Below are positions 45,025-52,478 of a stretch of 64,000 bases of DNA, piece after piece (the stretch's first letter is position 1; each line of letters begins with the position of its first letter). The notes beneath the pieces are model-generated. The model made no database searches. It saw nothing but the letters and a program-made list of their open reading frames with translations, and was not told the DNA's origin. The stretch covers positions 31,600 to 95,599 of the forward strand of contig JBBSFH010000013.1 of assembly GCA_038238915.1 (NCBI GenBank). The letters are read 5' to 3'. The stretch comes from JAVVHE01 sp038238915. GTDB lineage: Bacteria; Pseudomonadota; Alphaproteobacteria; Sphingomonadales; Sphingomonadaceae. Made by a program: the position numbers and the translations under genes.

Positions 45025-45669
45025 ATGTTCCGTCTCCTCCTCGCGCGCGATCTGGCGCTGGCGCGCGGGCGTGCGGGGGCGGCGGCGCTGCCGGTGGTGT
45101 TCTTCCTGCTGGTGGCGGTGACGTTCCCGTTTGCCCTCGGGCCGGATGCGCGCGTGCTGGCCAAGGTGGGCGCGGGGGTGGTGTGGGTGGCGGCGCTGCT
45201 CGCCGCGCTGCTCCCCATCCCCACGCTGTTCGAGGCGGACCGCGCCGATGGCACGCTCGATCAATATGCGGCGCGGGCGATCCCCGCCGAAATCGTCGCG
45301 GCAGCGCGGTGGATGGCGCACTGGATCGCGTTCGCTGTGCCGCTGTTGGTGGCGGCGCCGCTCGCCGCGCTGTTGTTCGGGCTGTCCGCGCCCGCCATAG
45401 CGCGCCTCGAACTGGCTCTGCTGCTGGGCACGCCGGGGCTGGCGTCGCTCGCGGTGGTGGCAGCCGCGCTCACCACGGGCGCGCGCGAGGGGGGGATGCT
45501 GGCGGGTCTGCTGGTGTTTCCGCTTGGCGTTCCGCTGCTGATCTTCGGCGCGGGCGCGGCGGGGGGATCGGGGGCGGGCGCGTTCAAGCTGCTGGGTGCG
45601 GCGACGCTGATTCTGGTGGCGATGGGGCCTTTCGCCGCCGGGGCCGGCATCCGCGCCGCGCGGGGGTAG
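45025..45669 (+). CDS. ccmB: Cytochrome c maturation heme exporter subunit CcmB
   Basis: About 214 residues with six hydrophobic spans. Family signatures: LLARDLALARGRAGAAALPVVFFLLVAVTFPFALGPD, then GTLDQYAARAIPAEIVAAARWMAHWIAFAVPLLVAAPLAALLFG and PLGVPLLIFGAGA. CcmB is the membrane part of the CcmAB ABC transporter that releases heme-bound CcmE. No ccmA lies immediately upstream, although in most genomes ccmA and ccmB are adjacent; the gene before is the CadC-like regulator. ccmC follows after a 162-base gap filled by a palindromic repeat. The product fits a functional CcmB; its ATPase must be encoded elsewhere. Confidence 0.88.
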   Translation: MFRLLLARDLALARGRAGAAALPVVFFLLVAVTFPFALGPDARVLAKVGAGVVWVAALLAALLPIPTLFEADRADGTLDQYAARAIPAEIVAAARWMAHWIAFAVPLLVAAPLAALLFGLSAPAIARLELALLLGTPGLASLAVVAAALTTGAREGGMLAGLLVFPLGVPLLIFGAGAAGGSGAGAFKLLGAATLILVAMGPFAAGAGIRAARG

Positions 45670-45673
45670 GCCG

Positions 45674-45765
45674 CTCCCCCTCCGCCCTGCGGGCACCTCC
45701 CCCAGAGGGGGAGGATCGATCCTCACCCTCTGGGGGAGGTGGCGGCGAAGCCGACGGAGGGGGAA
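45674..45765. repeat. Nested palindromic intergenic element between ccmB and ccmC
   Basis: A perfect 16-bp arm CACCTCCCCCAGAGGG (45694-45709) matches CCCTCTGGGGGAGGTG (45726-45741); between them a 14-bp self-palindrome GAGGATCGATCCTC (711-724 in the last digits), and outside them CCCCCTCCG and CGGAGGGGG arms. This is a compound cruciform typical of sphingomonad interspersed repeats. It separates two genes of one operon and could stabilise or attenuate the message. Confidence 0.85.
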
Positions 45766-45831
45766 GGGCCGGGCGCGCTTGGGACGCAGTATCGCCTCGG
45801 TTCAGACCCTCATATATACGTGACCAAACAC

Positions 45832-46554
45832 ATGCACCGCTTTGCCAACCCCGCCCGTTTCCTGCGCATAGCTGGCGTCGCGACGCCGCTGACGCTGTGG
45901 CCCGGCCTCGCCATCACCGCGCTCGGGCTGGCGTGGGGGCTGTTCTACGCGCCGCCCGATTATCTGCAGGGCGATAGCGCGCGGATCATGGACGTGCATG
46001 TGCCCGCCGCAATCCTTGCCGAGCTGGGCTATGCGGGGCTGGCGGTGGCGGCGGCGGTGGGTCTGGTGTGGAAACACCCGCTCGCCGAAGTCGCTGCGCG
46101 CGCGCTGGCGCCAGTGGGCGCGGTGTTCGCCGCGGTGTGCCTGATCACCGGCTCACTCTGGGGGCAGCCGACCTGGGGCACTTGGTGGGTGTGGGACGCG
46201 CGCCTCACCTCGATGCTCGTGCTGTTCTTCCTCTATCTGGGCGTGATCGCGCTTTCGAACGCGTTCGACGAGCCGGGCAGGGGGGCGAAGTCCGCCGCGA
46301 TCCTCGCCATTGTGGGTGCGATCAATCTGCCGATCATCAAATATTCGGTCGACTGGTGGAACACGCTCCACCAAGGCGCATCGATCACGCTGACCGGCTC
46401 GACCATCGCCCCCGCACTGCTGTGGCCGCTCGGCATCAGCGCGCTCGGCTTCTCGCTGCTCTTCGCCGCCACCGTGCTCATGCGAATGCGCGCCGAGATC
46501 GCGCAAACCCGAGTCCGCGCCCGCGCGCGCCGCATGGCGGAGGCCTTCGCATGA
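45832..46554 (+). CDS. ccmC: Cytochrome c maturation protein CcmC
   Basis: About 240 residues (GTG 45820 possible). Six spans and the tryptophan-rich heme motif WGQPTWGTWWVWDARLTS (WWD domain) on the periplasmic side, with conserved His in LGVSIMDVHVPA-type region (SARIMDVHVPAAIL) and in WWNTLHQGASI. CcmC binds heme and transfers it to CcmE. It ends four bases inside ccmD, and the whole ccmC-ccmE unit is tightly packed. No odd feature beyond the repeat upstream. Confidence 0.95.
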   Translation: MHRFANPARFLRIAGVATPLTLWPGLAITALGLAWGLFYAPPDYLQGDSARIMDVHVPAAILAELGYAGLAVAAAVGLVWKHPLAEVAARALAPVGAVFAAVCLITGSLWGQPTWGTWWVWDARLTSMLVLFFLYLGVIALSNAFDEPGRGAKSAAILAIVGAINLPIIKYSVDWWNTLHQGASITLTGSTIAPALLWPLGISALGFSLLFAATVLMRMRAEIAQTRVRARARRMAEAFA

Positions 46555-46685
46555 CGCACGCCGCGTACATTTACCCCGCTTATGCAGTCGCGGTGATCGC
46601 CACGCTCGCGCTGGTGATTCACGCCTTCACCTCCATGCGCCGAGCCGAACGCGCCGCTGCCGAGCAACGCGACCGCCGCGCATGA
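46551..46685 (+). CDS. ccmD: Cytochrome c maturation protein CcmD
   Basis: A 44-residue membrane peptide: MTHAAYIYPAYAVAVIATLALVIHAFTSMRRAERAAA. One span with the Y-P-A-Y-A motif (AAYIYPAYAV) and a basic cytoplasmic tail identify CcmD, which stabilises CcmC-CcmE-heme and binds CcmAB. Its start overlaps ccmC by four bases and its stop overlaps the ccmE start. Small genes like this are easily missed. Confidence 0.9.
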   Translation: MTHAAYIYPAYAVAVIATLALVIHAFTSMRRAERAAAEQRDRRA

Positions 46686-47116
46686 CCGCCAAGAACCAGC
46701 GCCTCTATCTCCTCGGTGCCGCCGTCGTCGCGATGGGCGGCGCACTCGCGCTCGGCCTGTCCGCGATCGGCGACAGCGCGACCTATTTCTACGCCCCGTC
46801 GGACGTACGCGCCCACCCCCCCGAACCCGGCCGCGAAATCCGCCTGGGCGGGTTGGTCGCGCTCCACTCGATCGCGCGCCTGCCCGATGGCCTGACGATG
46901 GCCTTCGCCGTCACCGACAACCGCGCGACCACGCTGGTCCGCTACAAGGGCCTCGTCCCCGACCTTTTCCGCGAAGGTTCGGGCGTCATCGCCACCGGCA
47001 CGTTCGCGCCGACGGGCCTGTTCGTCGCCGAGCAAATCCTCGCCAAGCACGACGAAAAATACATGCCCCCCGAAGTCGCAGGCGCACTCCACAAGACCGG
47101 CAAGGTGGAGCGTTGA
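46682..47116 (+). CDS. ccmE: Heme chaperone CcmE
   Basis: A 144-residue protein. The N-terminal membrane anchor (RLYLLGAAVVAMGGALALGL) is followed by the OB fold: YFYAPSDVRAHPPEPGREIRLGGLV, FAVTDNRATTLVRYKGLVPDLFREGSGVIATG, and the heme-attachment His in LAKHDEKYMPPEV. The covalent His and adjacent Tyr are present. It carries heme from CcmC to CcmF. After its stop, a 340-base gap with palindromes precedes the next gene, unlike the tight junctions before it. Confidence 0.95.
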   Translation: MTAKNQRLYLLGAAVVAMGGALALGLSAIGDSATYFYAPSDVRAHPPEPGREIRLGGLVALHSIARLPDGLTMAFAVTDNRATTLVRYKGLVPDLFREGSGVIATGTFAPTGLFVAEQILAKHDEKYMPPEVAGALHKTGKVER

Positions 47117-47132
47117 CCTCCCCAAGCACTCC

Positions 47133-47223
47133 CGTCATCCCGGGCTTGACCCGGGACCCAGCTGCCTCCGTGCCGCCCGGCCGCGAGAAAGAAGACAGGT
47201 CCCGGGTCAAGCCCGGGATGACG
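47133..47223. repeat. Long perfect palindrome after ccmE
   Basis: CGTCATCCCGGGCTTGACCC... (47133-47158, 26 bases) is exactly inverted at 47198-47223, around a 39-base loop. The core GTCATCCCGGGCTTGACCCGGGAC is the classic sphingomonad/alphaproteobacterial interspersed palindrome. It begins 17 bases after the ccmE stop and lies in a 340-base gap (47117-47456) containing no gene I can support. Confidence 0.9.
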
Positions 47224-47257
47224 TGTTTGTTTGAGGCGGACGACCGCCCAGCCCCAT

Positions 47258-47404
47258 CCTCCCCCCACCGGGGGGAGGGACAGGCGGCGCAGCCGCCAGG
47301 GAGAGGGAACGCGCGCGCGACCGGGAGCCACCCTCGCGGCACCCGCGCTCCCTCTCCCTCGCTCCGCTCCGCTCCGCATTTCCCTCCCCCCGATAGGGGG
47401 AGGG
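47258..47404. repeat. Cluster of GC hairpins in the ccmE gap
   Basis: CCTCCCCCC/GGGGGGAGG (47258-47278) and CCCTCCCCC/GGGGGAGGG (47382-47404) form two local hairpins. Between them AGGGAGAGGGA is answered by TCCCTCTCCCT. The arrangement matches the compound repeat between ccmB and ccmC (same CCTCCCCC core), implying one dispersed repeat family with an inserted copy in this gap. Confidence 0.7.
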
Positions 47405-47456
47405 CCGGACCGCTGAATGACGCGGAAGCGCGTCGTTATGTCGGACGCGCAGAGAG

Positions 47457-47864
47457 ATGAGCTTGGCCGACAAGATCGCGCGTTTGGTCCTCGCGGCCGT
47501 TGGAGCGCTTGCTCTCACTACTGCGTCCCTCTTTCTCTTGTATAACTCAGCTTTTCCGCCGAATGCATTTTTTGGTTTCGTTGTTATGACAACTGTGTCT
47601 GAGTTTCTCCCTTGGAAACGACATGGTGTTTATCGCTGGTCACCTTTGATCGTCCCTCTCGTGCCTGTACTGTTGATGCTGTTCTATCCGCGCGTGAGTT
47701 ACGCTCGCATTCCGCCGGACTATTTGGAAGTTAGCAGGTTTGTGACACTGTTCAGCTTTTACGGCACAGGGATTTTGGCACAAATGCTAATCAAACTTGC
47801 CGGGAGGCGTGTTGCGGAACCAGAGCTTCCCGAGCTACCGCACAAGCAAGGCGGGTTCAGGTGA
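47457..47864 (+). CDS. AT-rich membrane protein of unknown function inside the ccm operon
   Basis: A 135-residue protein from ATG 47457 (preceded by AGAGAG). Three or four hydrophobic spans: IARLVLAAVGALALTTASLFLLY, AFFGFVVMTTVSEFLPW, LIVPLVPVLLMLFY and LFSFYGTGILAQMLI. The composition is clearly AT-richer than the flanking ccm genes. Its stop overlaps the ccmF start (GTG 47861), so it is expressed with ccmF or coupled to it. No similarity to any ccm protein is seen. It could be an inserted accessory gene or a local maturation factor; only the former has direct sequence support (composition, flanking repeats). Confidence 0.65.
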   Translation: MSLADKIARLVLAAVGALALTTASLFLLYNSAFPPNAFFGFVVMTTVSEFLPWKRHGVYRWSPLIVPLVPVLLMLFYPRVSYARIPPDYLEVSRFVTLFSFYGTGILAQMLIKLAGRRVAEPELPELPHKQGGFR

Positions 47865-49819
47865 TCACCGAACTCGGCCACCTAGCCCTATGGCTCGCCG
47901 CAGCGCTCGCCCTCGTGCAGACCTTCGCTGTCGGCGTCGGCCTCGCGCGCCGCGACCCTGCGCTCATCGCCCTCGCCCGCCCCGCCGCACTCGCCCAAGG
48001 CCTGCTCACCGCGGTCTCCATGGCTGCGCTCTTCCACGCCTTCGCCACCTCGGATTTCTCGGTGAAGATCGTCGCCGAGAACAGCCACACGATGAAGCCG
48101 CTGCTCTACAAATACACCGCGCTCTGGGGCAATCACGAGGGGTCGCTGCTGCTTTGGGTCACCGTGCTCGCCATCGCGGGCGGAGCCATCGCGCTCGCCC
48201 CCAACCGGCTCGGCCCTCGTTTCAAGGCGCGCACGCTGCAGGCGCAGGGCGCGATCGCGCTTGGCTTCTACCTGTTCCTGCTCGGCGTCTCGAACCCGTT
48301 CGCGCGCCTCGCCCCCGCGCCGACCGAGGGCAACGGCCTGAACCCCGTATTGCAAGACCCCGGCCTCGCCTTCCACCCGCCGCTGCTCTACGCGGGCTAT
48401 GTCGGCCTGTCGGTCGCGTTCGCCTTCGCGGTCGCCGCCATGCTCGAGGACGAGGTCACGCCGCGCTGGGCACGCGCGGTCCGGCCGTGGGTGCTCGCCG
48501 CATGGGCGGCGCTCACCGGCGGCATCGCGATGGGCAGCTTCTGGGCCTATTACACGCTCGGCTGGGGCGGCTACTGGTTCTGGGATCCGGTCGAAAACGC
48601 CAGCCTCATGCCGTGGCTCGCCGCGACCGCGCTGCTCCACTCGGTCGCGGTCCTCGCCAAGCGCGACGCGCTGCGCGCCTGGACCCTTCTCCTCTCGGTC
48701 GCCGCGTTCAGCTTCTCGATGGTAGGTACCTTTCTTGTGCGTTCGGGCGTCCTCACCAGCGTTCACAGCTTCGCCGTCGACCCGCAAAGAGGCCTTTTCC
48801 TCCTAGCCCTGCTCGGTATCTACGTCGGCGGTGCGCTCACCCTCTACGCTCGCCGCGCCACGAGCATCCGGGCCGGTGCCACCTTCGATCCCGTCAGCCG
48901 CGAGGGCGCGCTCGTGCTGAACAACCTCATCCTCGCCGCGATCCTCGGCGTTGTCTTCCTCGGCACGATCTACCCGCTGCTGATCGATCTCGCGGGCGCG
49001 ACGCCCTTGTCCGTCGGCCCGCCCTATTTCCAGGCAACCGTCGGCCCGCTGATCATCCTGCTGTTCCTGGCTCTGGGCGTCGGCCCGCTTCTAAGCTGGC
49101 GGCGCGGCGGCACGCGCGGTCTCCCTACCAAACTCCTCGCCCCCGCGCTTGCCGCCGCCGCAGCTGGTCTCGCCACCCTCCTCCTCGCGCGCGATCCCAC
49201 CGCGTCGGCCGTGCTCGGCTTCGGCCTCGCCGCATGGGTGGCGTTCTCCAGCCTCGTCATCCTAGCGCGCGCGCCCAAGCCCACCGCGCCCATCGTCGGC
49301 ATGACGCTCGCGCACATCGGCGTCGCGGTCGCGCTGGTGGGCATCACGGCGGCCTCGACACAGACACAGGAACTCCTTGCCTCGCTGCACGAGGGACAGA
49401 GCGCGCGCATGGGCAGCTTCGAGACCAAGCTGATCGCGGTTGGCCCCATCGCAGGGCCGAACTACACCGCGTTGCGGGGCCGTTTTGGCGTGTCGCGGCA
49501 CGGTGAGAAGCTGGGCGAACTCATGCCCGAAATTCGCACCTTCTTCGCGCCTGTGCAGGATACCACCAGCGCCGCGATCCTCAGCCTGTGGGACGGAGAT
49601 GTGTACGTCACACTCGGCCAGCCCACCGGCAACGGCGCGTGGCAGATGCGGCTGAGCTTCCGCCCGCTCGTCACGTGGATATGGACGGGCGGCCTGCTGA
49701 TCGCATTGGGCGGCCTTACAGCGGGGTTCGCGGGCCTGCGCGTGCGCGCCACCAGGCCGAGCGGCTACCGCGCGTCCGCCCCCGCTTGGTCCGCGCCGCT
49801 TCCCGTTCCGGCGGAATAA
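47861..49819 (+). CDS. ccmF: Cytochrome c heme lyase CcmF
   Basis: A 652-residue inner-membrane protein starting at GTG 47861. About 14-15 spans. Heme-binding signatures: NSHTMKPLLYKYTALWGNHEGSLLLW, then GGYWFWDPVENASLMPWLAATALLHSVAV (WWD domain and P-His), and LVRSGVLTSVHSFAVDP (second P-His). These place the active heme-handling site on the periplasmic side. It attaches heme from CcmE to apocytochrome c together with CcmH and CcmI. Ends one base before the ccmG start. Confidence 0.96.
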   Translation: MITELGHLALWLAAALALVQTFAVGVGLARRDPALIALARPAALAQGLLTAVSMAALFHAFATSDFSVKIVAENSHTMKPLLYKYTALWGNHEGSLLLWVTVLAIAGGAIALAPNRLGPRFKARTLQAQGAIALGFYLFLLGVSNPFARLAPAPTEGNGLNPVLQDPGLAFHPPLLYAGYVGLSVAFAFAVAAMLEDEVTPRWARAVRPWVLAAWAALTGGIAMGSFWAYYTLGWGGYWFWDPVENASLMPWLAATALLHSVAVLAKRDALRAWTLLLSVAAFSFSMVGTFLVRSGVLTSVHSFAVDPQRGLFLLALLGIYVGGALTLYARRATSIRAGATFDPVSREGALVLNNLILAAILGVVFLGTIYPLLIDLAGATPLSVGPPYFQATVGPLIILLFLALGVGPLLSWRRGGTRGLPTKLLAPALAAAAAGLATLLLARDPTASAVLGFGLAAWVAFSSLVILARAPKPTAPIVGMTLAHIGVAVALVGITAASTQTQELLASLHEGQSARMGSFETKLIAVGPIAGPNYTALRGRFGVSRHGEKLGELMPEIRTFFAPVQDTTSAAILSLWDGDVYVTLGQPTGNGAWQMRLSFRPLVTWIWTGGLLIALGGLTAGFAGLRVRATRPSGYRASAPAWSAPLPVPAE

Positions 49820-49820
49820 C

Positions 49821-50360
49821 ATGTCCCGCCTCGGTCGCTTCGCCCTCCTCGCCCCGCTCACGCTGTTCGGCGCCTTCATCATCGTCGTCGGCTTCGGTCT
49901 GCGCCACGATCCGCACCATGAGGTCCGCAGCGCGCTGATCGGCCACCCCGCGCCCGCGTTCGATTTGCCGGGCTACGACCCTACGCACCCCGGCCTCGCC
50001 TCCTCCGATCTCGCGCACGGCAACGTCACCGTCGTCAACGTGTTTGCCTCGTGGTGCCTGCCCTGCCGCGTCGAATCCCCCCAGCTCGCCATGCTCGCCA
50101 GCCAGGGCGTGGTCGTCCACGCGATCGCCATCCACGATACGCACGATGGCCTCGCCAGCTTTTTCCGCAACTACGGCAATCCCTTCCGCCGCATCGGGCT
50201 GGACGATAGCGGCAAGGCGCAGATCGCGTGGGGATCGTCCGGCGTGCCCGAGACTTTCATCGTCGATGGCAAGGGCATCGTGCGCCTCCAGCACATCGGC
50301 GAAATCCGCGCCGACGACATGCCCGATCTGATGCGCGAAATCGCCAGAGCGCGCTCGTGA
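49821..50360 (+). CDS. ccmG: Thiol-disulfide oxidoreductase CcmG/DsbE
   Basis: A 179-residue membrane-anchored thioredoxin-fold protein. Signal anchor LLAPLTLFGAFIIVVGFGL; the active site is FASWCLPCRVESPQLA (CxxC with LP between, in place of the usual EP of CcmG), preceded by IGHPAPAFDLPG and followed by the family's GVPETFIVDGKGIVRLQHIG. It reduces CcmH and apocytochrome c cysteines before heme attachment. ccmH starts within its stop (GTG 50357, four-base overlap). The periplasmic site is inferred from the anchor. Confidence 0.92.
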   Translation: MSRLGRFALLAPLTLFGAFIIVVGFGLRHDPHHEVRSALIGHPAPAFDLPGYDPTHPGLASSDLAHGNVTVVNVFASWCLPCRVESPQLAMLASQGVVVHAIAIHDTHDGLASFFRNYGNPFRRIGLDDSGKAQIAWGSSGVPETFIVDGKGIVRLQHIGEIRADDMPDLMREIARARS

Positions 50361-50746
50361 AACGGCTCCTGATCGTGGCTGCGCTGCTTGTCACTGCGCA
50401 GACCGCCGCGCCGCCCGAGCATCCTTTGCCCGATCCCGCGATGGAGCGGCAGGCGCAGTCGCTGATGCACACGCTGCGCTGCGTCGTGTGCCAGCAGGCG
50501 AGTATCGCGGACAGCCAGGCCGAGATGGCGGGCGAGATGCGCGCGCTGGTCCGTACCCGCCTTGCGGCCGGGGAACGCCCCGAGCAGGTGCGCGCCTATC
50601 TGGTCGGCCGATACGGCCCGTGGATCGATTTCCGCCCGCCGATTTCGGCGGAGACCTATCTGCTGTGGGGCGCTCCGCTCCTGATCCTGGGCGTTGGTGC
50701 GCTCGCGGTGCGCCCGCTCTTCCGCCGCAAGCCCGCCACCTCATGA
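50357..50746 (+). CDS. ccmH: Cytochrome c maturation protein CcmH (CcmL type)
   Basis: A 129-residue protein from GTG 50357. The signal peptide is followed by the redox motif LRCVVCQQASIADSQAEMAGEMRALVRTRL (LRCxxCQ), which is diagnostic. A C-terminal membrane span (AETYLLWGAPLLILGVGALAVRPLF) anchors it facing the periplasm. CcmH receives reducing power from CcmG and presents reduced apocytochrome c to CcmF. It is the short form, without the TPR part, which is encoded separately in the next gene. It ends four bases inside that gene. Confidence 0.94.
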   Translation: MKRLLIVAALLVTAQTAAPPEHPLPDPAMERQAQSLMHTLRCVVCQQASIADSQAEMAGEMRALVRTRLAAGERPEQVRAYLVGRYGPWIDFRPPISAETYLLWGAPLLILGVGALAVRPLFRRKPATS

Positions 50747-51300
50747 CCCGCGCCCATCTCGCGCTCGGCATCGCCGCCGCCGCCGCGCTTGGCGGCTATG
50801 CGCGGACCGGCCACCCTTCGCAGCCCGATCGCCCCGCTCCGCCGCGCGTCGAGACGCCGATGGCCGAGCCCGAGATCGAGGCCGCGCGCACCCGCCTGCT
50901 CCAGAATCAGGGCGATGTCGGCGCGTGGCTGCTGCTATCGGACGCGCTCGCGCGGCAGGGCGCGACCGAGGAATCGGTCGCAGCGATGCAGGTCGCGCTG
51001 AAAGCCTTCCCGCGCTCGCCCGATCTGTGGGTGGGGCTGGGCAACGCGCTTGTCCTGCACGCGGGCGGCGCGGTCACCCCCGCTGCGCGTCTCGCGTTCG
51101 GCCGCGCGAGCATGATCGATCCGCTGCATCCGGCACCGCGCTATTTCCTGGGGCTGGCCTATCTGCAGGCGGGCCATCCCGAGGATGCGCTCGCCACCTG
51201 GCAGGCGTTGCGTGTCGACAGTCCGGCGGGTTCGCCGTGGCTGCGTGATCTGGACGAGCGCATCGTCGCAGTCAGGGCGATGGTTTCGAGCGCGCGCTAG
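50743..51300 (+). CDS. CcmI/CycH-like TPR protein
   Basis: A 185-residue protein. An N-terminal hydrophobic stretch (HLALGIAAAAALGGYA) anchors a Pro-rich linker and TPR repeats: PEIEAARTRLLQNQGDVGAWLLLSDALARQGATEESVAAMQVALKAFPRSPDLWVGLGNALV, then ASMIDPLHPAPRYFLGLAYLQAGHPEDALATWQAL. The repeated motif DVGAWLLLSDAL..G is that of the CcmI C-terminal half that binds apocytochrome c. It overlaps ccmH by four bases and ends the ccm operon. The two-span N-terminal domain of full CcmI is missing, so this is a shortened version. Confidence 0.83.
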   Translation: MTRAHLALGIAAAAALGGYARTGHPSQPDRPAPPRVETPMAEPEIEAARTRLLQNQGDVGAWLLLSDALARQGATEESVAAMQVALKAFPRSPDLWVGLGNALVLHAGGAVTPAARLAFGRASMIDPLHPAPRYFLGLAYLQAGHPEDALATWQALRVDSPAGSPWLRDLDERIVAVRAMVSSAR

Positions 51301-51360
51301 TATTCCTGCGCGCAAAGGCGTGAGCGGCTGCGGCAACGCCGCAATGCGGCAATCGGCGGC

Positions 51361-51389
51361 TTGTCCGCCGGGGGCCGCGTTCGTATAGC
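51361..51389 (+). promoter_or_regulatory. Sigma-70-type promoter of the cox operon
   Basis: TTGTCC (51361-51366) and TATAGC (51384-51389) are separated by exactly 17 bases, a good fit to a housekeeping promoter. It lies 54 bases before the coxB ATG, and there is no other obvious pair in the 143-base gap after the ccm operon. Confidence 0.5.
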
Positions 51390-51443
51390 CAATGCATAAG
51401 CGGTCCTCCGAGTCCGCCAGCCGTGGCTACAAGGTTACAGTCC

Positions 51444-52457
51444 ATGAACGGTTTCAACCGCCTGCTTCTTGCGGCGATCCTTGCACTTTCGCCCGCCGCC
51501 GCGTTTGCGCAGGCGGCGACAGCGCCGGCTGATGCTGCAAACTTGGCCCCCGCAGCAACTGCAGCCACGCCCGTGACGACTGCTGCAAAGATCGCCCCGC
51601 CCGCCGCGCCTGTGGCTGCCGCCGTCAAGCCAGCAGTGTCGGCGGTTGCGGCACCGCCGCGCCTCACCCCCGCCGATATCGTCGCGCAGCCCACGCCGGG
51701 CGATTGGCGTCTGCAGAACCCGCTTTCGCCCATTGGGCACGAGGGCGCGTTCATGAACGACAAGGTGCTCGAGCCCGTGCTCGCCGCCGTGTGCGTCTTC
51801 GTGTTCGGGCTGATCGGCTACGCGATGATCGCGTTCCGCCGCCGTGAAGGCAGACTACCCTCCAAACTCAGCCACAACACCACGATCGAGGTCATCTGGA
51901 CCGTGGTGCCCGTGCTGATCCTGCTCGGCATCGCGGTGCCATCGTTCCAGCTGCTTGCCAATCAATATGATCCGCCCAAGCCCGATCTCACGATCAAGGC
52001 GACCGGACATCAATGGTATTGGGAGTATACCTACCCCGATCAGGGCGGTTTCAGCTATGATTCGGTGATGTTGACCGAGGCCGAGACTGCGAAGGCGGGA
52101 ACACCACGCCTGCTCGATGTCGATAACCGTCTCGTGGTCCCCGTTGGCGCGACGGTGAAAGTCCTCACCACTGCAGCCGACGTGATCCACGCGTTCGCAG
52201 TTCCCAGTCTCTGGGTGCAGATGGATGCGGTCCCCGGCCGCATCAACGAAACGTGGTTCAAGGCGGAGAAACCCGGCCTTTATTTCGGCCAGTGCTTCCA
52301 GCTTTGCGGCACACGCCACGGCTTCATGCCAATCGCGATCGAAGTTGTGCCGCGCGCGCGTTTCGATGCGTGGATCGCCGCCAAACAGGCGGATAACGGC
52401 CTCAAGCCCGTCGCGCCTCCCGTACCCACACCCGTTACCGTCGCGCTCAACAAGTAA
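51444..52457 (+). CDS. coxB: Cytochrome c oxidase subunit II
   Basis: About 337 residues from ATG 51444 (signal peptide MNGFNRLLLAAILALSPAAAFAQ); GTG 51423 also possible. A long Ala-rich linker is followed by two spans and the cupredoxin domain with the CuA ligands: ATGHQWYWEYTYPD, VIHAFAVPSLWVQMDAVPGRINETWF and GQCFQLCGTRHGFMPIAIEV (C-x3-C-x3-H-x2-M). The CuA set is complete. It accepts electrons from cytochrome c and passes them to CoxA. First gene of the coxB-coxA-ctaB-ctaG-coxC operon. Confidence 0.96.
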   Translation: MNGFNRLLLAAILALSPAAAFAQAATAPADAANLAPAATAATPVTTAAKIAPPAAPVAAAVKPAVSAVAAPPRLTPADIVAQPTPGDWRLQNPLSPIGHEGAFMNDKVLEPVLAAVCVFVFGLIGYAMIAFRRREGRLPSKLSHNTTIEVIWTVVPVLILLGIAVPSFQLLANQYDPPKPDLTIKATGHQWYWEYTYPDQGGFSYDSVMLTEAETAKAGTPRLLDVDNRLVVPVGATVKVLTTAADVIHAFAVPSLWVQMDAVPGRINETWFKAEKPGLYFGQCFQLCGTRHGFMPIAIEVVPRARFDAWIAAKQADNGLKPVAPPVPTPVTVALNK

Positions 52458-52478
52458 CGCGAGGATCAAAGAGAGATC

